Source of the DNA: a virus
Length of the DNA: 27,323 nucleotides
Virus record (IMG/VR): IMGVR_UViG_3300031658_000089
Span: 1 to 27,323 of that record
Reading direction: 5' to 3' (one strand)
Part shown: positions 22,478-27,323 of the stretch, in pieces
How the letters are laid out: each line of letters begins with the position of its first letter
How positions within the stretch are numbered: position 1 is the stretch's first letter
Position numbers and translations under genes: made by a program
Notes under the pieces: model-generated
The model's input: the letters and a program-made list of their open reading frames with translations, nothing else
The model's database searches: none
What the model was told of the DNA's origin: nothing

Positions 22478-24400
22478 TTACAAGTCTACAATCTCACACA
22501 CCCCTGCGGTACATGCCAACGATTGTGTACCTACCGTATTATCCCTGTCTTCATATTCAGAGATCATACTCCAGTCTGTACCCACTGGCATCGTGGACAA
22601 CGCAAGTTCGTACTCGTCCTCACTGCACTCTTGGTAGGGCGCTTGAGCGTAACTGTGCTCACTGTATGGGAGGAACGACACACCGGACACCTCGTCGAAG
22701 TGTTTGTATGCCCACGCTCCAACTTCCAACCACTCTGAATCCTTAACATTTATAGTCACCGAAGGTTTATGTTCACACCAATGCCGCTGATACGTGAGCC
22801 ATGTTTCTAGTTGCTCAACGGCACTCCTGTCCTGAGTCATGATCGCACCCTCTGGTGATTTCATGGGGAAACTGAAGACCACCGTGCTCTCTGGTTTCAT
22901 TTGACAAGGCTCCCAAGGAAACCCTTGGTCTTGCATCATCATAACAATGGGGTCTTTTGTGTCGCCACGCACAGTCCGTATGTAATACTCACTATGACGA
23001 GCGTGTATACCACTAGCACTATCAACCAGTTGACTAACTGTACCACTAGGTTTAACAGCAGTAATCGCCACTGATTGATTGATGCCCAACTTACTAGCCC
23101 ACTCTTTATTTGTTTCAATTGCTATCTCCTTTAGTTGTGTGAGTAGGTTGTCTAGTGATCCACCAAACCCATCTTTTACTACCGTTGGCCCTACTGCACC
23201 ACTAAGCACAGGGTGATCCATTATACCCGTCAGGCTCACACCCAACAGGGCTTCTTCTGCCGTGTTGTCCTTCCATGATTTACCTAAATATCTAAAGTCC
23301 GTGAGGGTAGCTTGGAATGTACCAAAGATTGTAGCGAGTTTAACCTTGTCACGTAAGGTGTTAAACGTATCGTCAGATCGTACAACGACCTCACTAAGAT
23401 TACAGAATTGCCTGTCTCTGAGAATGATCTCGCTGCACGGGTTAGTTCCGAATGCAAACGATGCATCTCTTCGTCCATTTCTTGCAGCTTGTTTCTGACT
23501 TGCTTCTCTGTTAAAGATTCCACGTTCACCACTCTTAGATTCAACCAATGATAACCATTCACGCATGAAAGATTCCATATCGGGCCTCTCTGTATATGCA
23601 ACGCTGTTGTTGGCTAATGCAAACTCAGGGTGTGACTCCCACCACTGACCTGACTTGGCGTGTCTTAACCGATCATCAGAGAAACTAGATAAGGAGATGA
23701 GAGCACTGCGGCGAACACCACCAACGACAACAATCTCAGCAACCTTACAGACCAACCCGTGGACTTCCAGAGTCGAAAGTCTCCGACCAGCAGCATTACG
23801 AAACACGTCCACAGTATACTTAAACAAACTAACCAAAGGCTCAGGGCCACTTGCTCTTCCTCCAAATGTCTTCAACGGCGCACCAGCAGGGCGCACCTTA
23901 GATATATCCCACAGTGGGACTTTACCAGCCCACAAGAGACTCAGTAGCTCACGGTAGGCCGATGCCCACCCGATCTTGCTGTCACTAACCATGATGGTAG
24001 TTGGCGTGTCGTGCATTTCCTCGGACACTAAAGGTAACTTAGCTACCTCACCTCGCTCACAACTAAAGCCAACACCCGTACCACACATGAGGATGTACAT
24101 TAGCTCATCGAAGGCGCGTACCCTGTTCATCGCTAGGTAGCTACAGTTAAAGCCAGCTACATTGTCACGATCTAATGCTTCGCCCGCACACATCAAGGCT
24201 CTCATTGAGGGCATGGTCTTGAGGTCGTGTATGGCGGCATGTAGCTCATCATACAACTCACTGGTCAGTACCTCTGGATACTTAGTCTGCCAGAAATCCA
24301 TGTATCTACTAACTGTCTCCTCCCAATTCTCACGGCGCTGAAGCTCAGGAAGCCATCGGGCGTAACGGGATAGGGCTATAAAGTGTTGATACTCATTCAT
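22478..24400 (-). CDS. Adenosylcobalamin-dependent ribonucleoside-triphosphate reductase (class II)
   Basis: The 640-residue enzyme reduces ribonucleotides to deoxyribonucleotides with B12-generated radical chemistry, without oxygen. All key residues are visible: C86 in AGFNCSYL, the active site NPCSE (C322, E324), the second dithiol cysteine C333 in RQFCNLSEV, and the C-terminal relay pair C630 and C635 in ACTAGVCEI. These correspond to C119, C408, E410, C419, C731 and C736 of the Lactobacillus leichmannii enzyme, which is about 100 residues longer. Start and MazG stop overlap (ATGA). Dependence on cobalamin implies a host that makes or imports B12. Confidence 0.95.
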   Translation of the reverse strand: MNEYQHFIALSRYARWLPELQRRENWEETVSRYMDFWQTKYPEVLTSELYDELHAAIHDLKTMPSMRALMCAGEALDRDNVAGFNCSYLAMNRVRAFDELMYILMCGTGVGFSCERGEVAKLPLVSEEMHDTPTTIMVSDSKIGWASAYRELLSLLWAGKVPLWDISKVRPAGAPLKTFGGRASGPEPLVSLFKYTVDVFRNAAGRRLSTLEVHGLVCKVAEIVVVGGVRRSALISLSSFSDDRLRHAKSGQWWESHPEFALANNSVAYTERPDMESFMREWLSLVESKSGERGIFNREASQKQAARNGRRDASFAFGTNPCSEIILRDRQFCNLSEVVVRSDDTFNTLRDKVKLATIFGTFQATLTDFRYLGKSWKDNTAEEALLGVSLTGIMDHPVLSGAVGPTVVKDGFGGSLDNLLTQLKEIAIETNKEWASKLGINQSVAITAVKPSGTVSQLVDSASGIHARHSEYYIRTVRGDTKDPIVMMMQDQGFPWEPCQMKPESTVVFSFPMKSPEGAIMTQDRSAVEQLETWLTYQRHWCEHKPSVTINVKDSEWLEVGAWAYKHFDEVSGVSFLPYSEHSYAQAPYQECSEDEYELALSTMPVGTDWSMISEYEDRDNTVGTQSLACTAGVCEIVDL

Positions 24401-24741
24401 GCTGTTTGTTCCTCAGTTAGTTTAGTTTTAACGTATAACCCATCTCTCATTTCACCATCTCTTGCTGCGATCTTAGCGACTGCCTTCGATAAACAGGTCG
24501 TCGGATCAAGCCCCCAGAACTGTGCTTGTACAATGGCTGTCACCAGTACATCACCAAGCTCGTCCTCCACTGAGTCTCTATCGTTAGTTGAGATTGCATA
24601 CTTTAGTTCATATACTTCTTCTACCATCTTACCATGCTGTAGTAGGGCTGTTGATTTATTAAAGATACCCTTATCTAATGCCCAGTAGAGAACCTTGTTG
24701 GCTGCATTGGTGAAAGATTGTCCGCGAAGCGTACTCATCAT
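24397..24741 (-). CDS. mazG: MazG-like nucleotide pyrophosphohydrolase
   Basis: From the ATG at 24741 (AGAGGA six bases upstream, overlapping the preceding stop by 4 bp) the product is 114 residues. It has the MazG metal-binding pattern E42-x2-E45 (EEVYE) and E61-x2-D64 (EDELGD) within an all-alpha fold. A longer frame from GTG 24780 lacks a ribosome binding site and overlaps the neighbour. Phage MazG proteins hydrolyse (d)NTPs, and a role in ppGpp control was proposed but is disputed. Coupling to the RNR gene points to nucleotide pool management. Confidence 0.85.
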   Translation of the reverse strand: MMSTLRGQSFTNAANKVLYWALDKGIFNKSTALLQHGKMVEEVYELKYAISTNDRDSVEDELGDVLVTAIVQAQFWGLDPTTCLSKAVAKIAARDGEMRDGLYVKTKLTEEQTA

Positions 24742-25064
24742 TTGTCTTCCTCTGCCGCAATCATACGCTCGACAAACCACTGTATCTTCTTTAGATCATA
24801 CATGACGGTGACGCTCTCTTTAGCACCTAAACGGTAGCAAGCCTTGAAGATGTTACCCAAGCTAAAGCTCATGTTTCTGTACTCGATCAGGTCTTGTAGT
24901 TGATTGGCCTCCTCTGGTAGCTTATACTGTGAATCAGTTGATCCCCCCTTGTGTTGACTCTCTACTACACCTAAGCCGTCCTCCTCTTCCGCAGCCATAC
25001 GCTCCCAGTTGTCCCGATGGTCGCGCATTAAGCGATTCATTGTTTCTGCTCTTTGTATATTCAT
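24738..25064 (-). CDS. DUF3310 protein (T7 gp1.7-like nucleotide kinase family)
   Basis: The 108-residue protein has the DUF3310 core: QLQDLIEYRNMSFSLGNIFK (55-74), CYRLGAKE (76-83) and DLKKIQWFVERM (90-101). The family includes T7 gp1.7, reported as a nucleotide kinase acting on dGMP and dTMP. The N-terminal 45 residues are charged and not part of the domain. GGAG eight bases before ATG fixes the start. It lies between the GIY-YIG-like gene and MazG, fitting a nucleotide metabolism group. Confidence 0.75.
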   Translation of the reverse strand: MNIQRAETMNRLMRDHRDNWERMAAEEEDGLGVVESQHKGGSTDSQYKLPEEANQLQDLIEYRNMSFSLGNIFKACYRLGAKESVTVMYDLKKIQWFVERMIAAEEDK

Positions 25065-25067
25065 GTT

Positions 25068-25484
25068 CTATCTCCAGCGTGTTTTTAGTAATCTCATCTG
25101 GGCTTCATCAGTACCCACCATTTTAAGTGTTCCCTTGCAATTATCGAAGCTCCAATTAATACCCTTCTTGTTGGGCCAGTAGGATTCGCTAAGTATAATT
25201 GCCGTTGTCTCCGCAAACCTCAAGCAACTCTTGGAACTAAAGACTGCCAACACCGCACGGCTCTTGATGTTGTCTAGGTCTTTCTTGACGTTCTTACTGC
25301 TTGAGGTGTAGCTCTCCCAATCATTTAACTTCCAGCCTGATCCAGCTTTGCGCCAGAATTGCTTACGTCCAATATAGTAGCCACCATCCTTCATGTCAAT
25401 TTGATAGATGAAACCAAGATGATCGTCCATGTTACGACGAAAGTTAAAGCCCGTCTTGTTTACCCAATCAGGTAACTTACTCAT
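25068..25484 (-). CDS. GIY-YIG-like phage endonuclease
   Basis: The 138-residue protein shows GFIYQI (24-29), YYIGRKQFW (36-44) and SYTSSSKNVKKDL (58-70), the motif order of a GIY-YIG nuclease domain, with R40 as candidate catalytic arginine. The first motif is FIY rather than GIY. In T7 the gene near the exonuclease region encodes the junction resolvase gp3. This protein may fill that slot, or be a homing-type enzyme. Its start overlaps the end of the acidic gene by 8 bp. Confidence 0.7.
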   Translation of the reverse strand: MSKLPDWVNKTGFNFRRNMDDHLGFIYQIDMKDGGYYIGRKQFWRKAGSGWKLNDWESYTSSSKNVKKDLDNIKSRAVLAVFSSKSCLRFAETTAIILSESYWPNKKGINWSFDNCKGTLKMVGTDEAQMRLLKTRWR

Positions 25485-25653
25485 CTAAATACTCCTCCGT
25501 TATATCAAACAGTTCATCAAACTTATCCTGTTCCTCAATCAGTCTATCTTCAAAAGCATCCATCAGTTCTTCCACTGTAATCTCTAGGACATCAACGAAA
25601 GTTTCTGGATCACAACAATATGCTAATCGTTCCTTAAAGTCTTCAATATACAT
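25477..25653 (-). CDS. Very acidic 58-residue protein, unknown function
   Basis: The frame starts at ATG 25653 on the last base of the nuclease stop (TAATG), with GGAG ten bases upstream, and ends inside the next gene (8-bp overlap). It holds 22 Asp/Glu against 4 Lys/Arg (net charge about -18) in one predicted helical chain starting MYIEDFKERLAYCCDPETF. Such composition fits DNA mimics, inhibitors of DNA-binding host proteins, or a partner of the neighbouring nucleases. No family is recognised. Tight overlaps on both sides make it very likely real. Confidence 0.75.
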   Translation of the reverse strand: MYIEDFKERLAYCCDPETFVDVLEITVEELMDAFEDRLIEEQDKFDELFDITEEYLDE

Positions 25654-26498
25654 TAGAACTCATCTCCTGCACGAACTTTGGGTTGACGGGCAACCTTGGT
25701 TAAGTACCTCGGCCCCGTTGAATAATAGAATGTCTTAAGGTTGGGCCAACAGTGAGCCTTAAATTTACAGTAAGAACAATTGATTGATAACTTACGGTTA
25801 CCGCTCTTTCCATCAGGTACATCCTTGAAGCATCTCTCAGGCGCATCTGGTGATGCCACCACGCCCTTTAAATGCTTGATCCTATCTACCACACTAGGTG
25901 CTTTTGGTAGATCACTCAAGCCGTACTGGAGCACCGTGAGGTGTCCATGCTGCTTGTCCATTGCCAACCAACCGAAGTCTTCTTGGTCGAGACCGTGAGC
26001 GTACCCCTTGATCTGATCTATATAACCAAACGGGTCATCGTGTTTAAGAGTACCTTCTTTGAACTTCTTAAAACCAAAGGTCGAGGCACTCTTAATGTCC
26101 ATCAGTTTACCATCGATGAAGCAATCGATGTGACCCTTGATCCCCTCAACCGTGACCTCTTCCTGCTCATGGGTCACCTTATGTCCTGAAGTTCTAATCA
26201 GGAAAATTAACATCTCTTCGATCAGGTGTCCATACATGAACTTAATCAGGGTAGGTGCTGTTAATTCCTCACCCTCCAATCGTTGCGCCTCATTCCAGAG
26301 GTAGCGATCTCCCTTACCAATGTTACTCATTCGTAACCTTGGGTTCTGCTCTCGTTTCTCTGTGAATATATTACCAATCAAGGTCTTTACATTTTCCCCA
26401 AAGCGATCAACTTCTAATCCGAGGTTTACTTCCTCTGAAATATCTTTGTTAATCATTAGGTCATAAATATCTTCAACTAACGTATCAATTGTTTTCAT
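25653..26498 (-). CDS. PD-(D/E)XK exonuclease, RecB/Cas4-like, with cysteine cluster
   Basis: The 281-residue enzyme takes the place of the T7 gp6 exonuclease after the polymerase. Nuclease motifs are GHIDCFIDG (122-130; D125), LMDIKSAS (132-139; D134, K136) and QIKGY (162-166). Four cysteines (C223, C241, C244, C250) near the C-terminus could bind an iron-sulfur cluster, as in Cas4/AddB-type nucleases, though here none lies N-terminal. The start is ATG 26498 with GGAG eight bases upstream. An in-frame start 30 bp earlier lies inside the promoter and is rejected. Degradation of host DNA or end resection is likely. Confidence 0.85.
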   Translation of the reverse strand: MKTIDTLVEDIYDLMINKDISEEVNLGLEVDRFGENVKTLIGNIFTEKREQNPRLRMSNIGKGDRYLWNEAQRLEGEELTAPTLIKFMYGHLIEEMLIFLIRTSGHKVTHEQEEVTVEGIKGHIDCFIDGKLMDIKSASTFGFKKFKEGTLKHDDPFGYIDQIKGYAHGLDQEDFGWLAMDKQHGHLTVLQYGLSDLPKAPSVVDRIKHLKGVVASPDAPERCFKDVPDGKSGNRKLSINCSYCKFKAHCWPNLKTFYYSTGPRYLTKVARQPKVRAGDEF

Positions 26499-26509
26499 AT
26501 TTGTTACTC

Positions 26510-26547
26510 CTATAGTATAGTATAACACGTATTGGCCTACTTTGCAA
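26510..26547 (-). promoter_or_regulatory. Promoter (P3) for the nuclease-to-RNR operon
   Basis: On the - strand TTGCAA (26547-26542), 17 bp, then TATACT (26524-26519) with TG upstream (extended -10), followed by ACTATAG (26516-26510). The -10 and ACTATAG elements match promoters P1 and P2; the -35 is weaker. It begins 2 bp after the polymerase stop codon and gives a leader of only about 14 bases before ATG 26498. Confidence 0.8.
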
Positions 26548-26549
26548 CC

Positions 26550-27323
26550 TTAATGGGTTTGGGACCAATTATCTCCAATCTTATACTCACCGTCAATCGG
26601 TAATCTAAACCCCAGTCGCTTCCCTGCGGCAATCATGGACTGAACCGCGAGTCGTCCAAACTTGATGGCATCGGCCTCTAGTACCTCGGCCTGTATTTCG
26701 TCATGGATGTTACCGACAAACTTGTAATCCAAACCTTGTAAAAAGGCATACTCATCTAGGATTACCAGTGCCTTCTTCATGACGACAGCACCAGCCGATT
26801 GCAGTAGGGTATTGAGTGCGGCATGTGGTGAGCGCACCTCTATCTTACGACCATCAATGGCGTTCAGGTAGCCCTTCTTACAGGCCCGATCAACAGCGTC
26901 CCGAAGGTCAGCAAGGGCTGGTGTGTTATCAAGAAACTTCTTTTTAAGTTTACGCCCTGCTCCTGCACCATTACCAACGATTGAGCCTATCTTGGCATCA
27001 CCAGCCCCGTATAGGAACGCATAGATGAATGTCTTGGCTTGGTCTCTCGACGTTAATCCTGCTGCTTTCATGTTAGCCGTGTGTATATCGCCAAGTAATA
27101 GCTCTGCCGTATACCCCTCGTCATTCATGTAGTGTGCCAACATCCGAAGCTCCAAACCTGACGCATCCATACCGACCAGTTTGTAACCCGTAGGTACTGT
27201 CCAACAAGCACGACACCGCTGCCCGTAGGGACTCTTAGATGATGGCACTTGGGCTAGGTTAGGGCTACTGTGAGTCATCCTGTTAGTAACAGCACCGAGC
27301 GGATTAACATAACCATGCACCCT
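26550..27323 (-). CDS. DNA polymerase family A (T7-like), C-terminal part; cut by window end
   Basis: About 257 C-terminal residues are present; the frame continues past the window edge. The polymerase motifs of T7 gp5 are clear: RMTHSSPNLAQVPS, motif A VGMDASGLELR with the metal-binding aspartate, motif B RDQAKTFIYAFLYGAG with the fingers lysine and tyrosine, and motif C GNIHDEIQAEV with the second aspartate. The end GDNWSQTH matches short-tailed phage polymerases. Any exonuclease domain lies outside the window. It replicates the phage genome, and the promoter just after it gives the downstream genes separate expression. Confidence 0.97.
   Translation of the reverse strand, partial: RVHGYVNPLGAVTNRMTHSSPNLAQVPSSKSPYGQRCRACWTVPTGYKLVGMDASGLELRMLAHYMNDEGYTAELLLGDIHTANMKAAGLTSRDQAKTFIYAFLYGAGDAKIGSIVGNGAGAGRKLKKKFLDNTPALADLRDAVDRACKKGYLNAIDGRKIEVRSPHAALNTLLQSAGAVVMKKALVILDEYAFLQGLDYKFVGNIHDEIQAEVLEADAIKFGRLAVQSMIAAGKRLGFRLPIDGEYKIGDNWSQTH

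Noticed and set aside
24742-24780. GTG start extending MazG by 13 residues
   Set aside because: It has no ribosome binding site and overlaps the DUF3310 gene deeply; ATG 24741 is preceded by AGAGGA and gives a normal MazG length.
26499-26528. Upstream start for the PD-(D/E)XK nuclease (10 extra residues)
   Set aside because: The extra codons lie within the promoter's -10 and start region and have no ribosome binding site; ATG 26498 has GGAG at eight bases.

Overview
The window is part of the genome of a short-tailed (podovirus-type) bacteriophage, most likely one infecting a marine bacterium. It carries a complete virion gene set (terminase, portal, scaffold, capsid, tail tube, fibre, internal virion proteins) on the + strand. 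On the - strand it carries a T7-like family A DNA polymerase (cut by the window end), a RecB/Cas4-like nuclease, MazG and a B12-dependent ribonucleotide reductase. A cobalamin-dependent RNR beside a T7-like polymerase, with structural and replication modules converging, recalls the cobavirus/Zobellviridae type of marine phage. That placement comes from memory of gene content and was not tested by any search. No single-subunit RNA polymerase, integrase, tRNA or CRISPR array is visible.

Layout: (1) 1-816 has no gene and is packed with short tandem repeats, including a 21-bp-periodic array of CCTACG-centred dyads, followed by a strong promoter. (2) 817-6389 holds the small terminase, a small exported protein, the large terminase, an unusual 554-residue multidomain protein and the portal. 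(3) 6429-6940 holds three small proteins, one of them holin-like (helix plus C-terminal membrane segment). (4) A second, nearly identical promoter at 6944-6982 leads into two small genes, the scaffold and the major capsid gene, closed by a strong intrinsic terminator at 9332-9367. (5) 9387-15565 holds tail and fibre genes and 15595-20673 holds four internal virion/DNA-ejection candidates. (6) 20706-21824 holds an M15 endolysin, a one-pass membrane protein and three tiny basic proteins in overlapping frames.

The - strand operon reads leftward: polymerase, third promoter of the same family (26510-26547), PD-(D/E)XK nuclease, very acidic 58-residue protein, GIY-YIG-like protein, DUF3310 protein, MazG, class II RNR. 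It ends in an HNH endonuclease with seven 15-residue repeats, which collides tail to tail (17-bp overlap) with the last + strand gene. The replication genes form a nucleotide supply and DNA processing module. The + strand genes build, package and release the virion.

The points most worth following are the multidomain protein between terminase and portal (a possible injected effector with an ADP-ribosyltransferase-like C-terminus), the dyad array beside the packaging genes, the three-promoter family sharing ACTATAG at the start site, and the unclear start of the large terminase.
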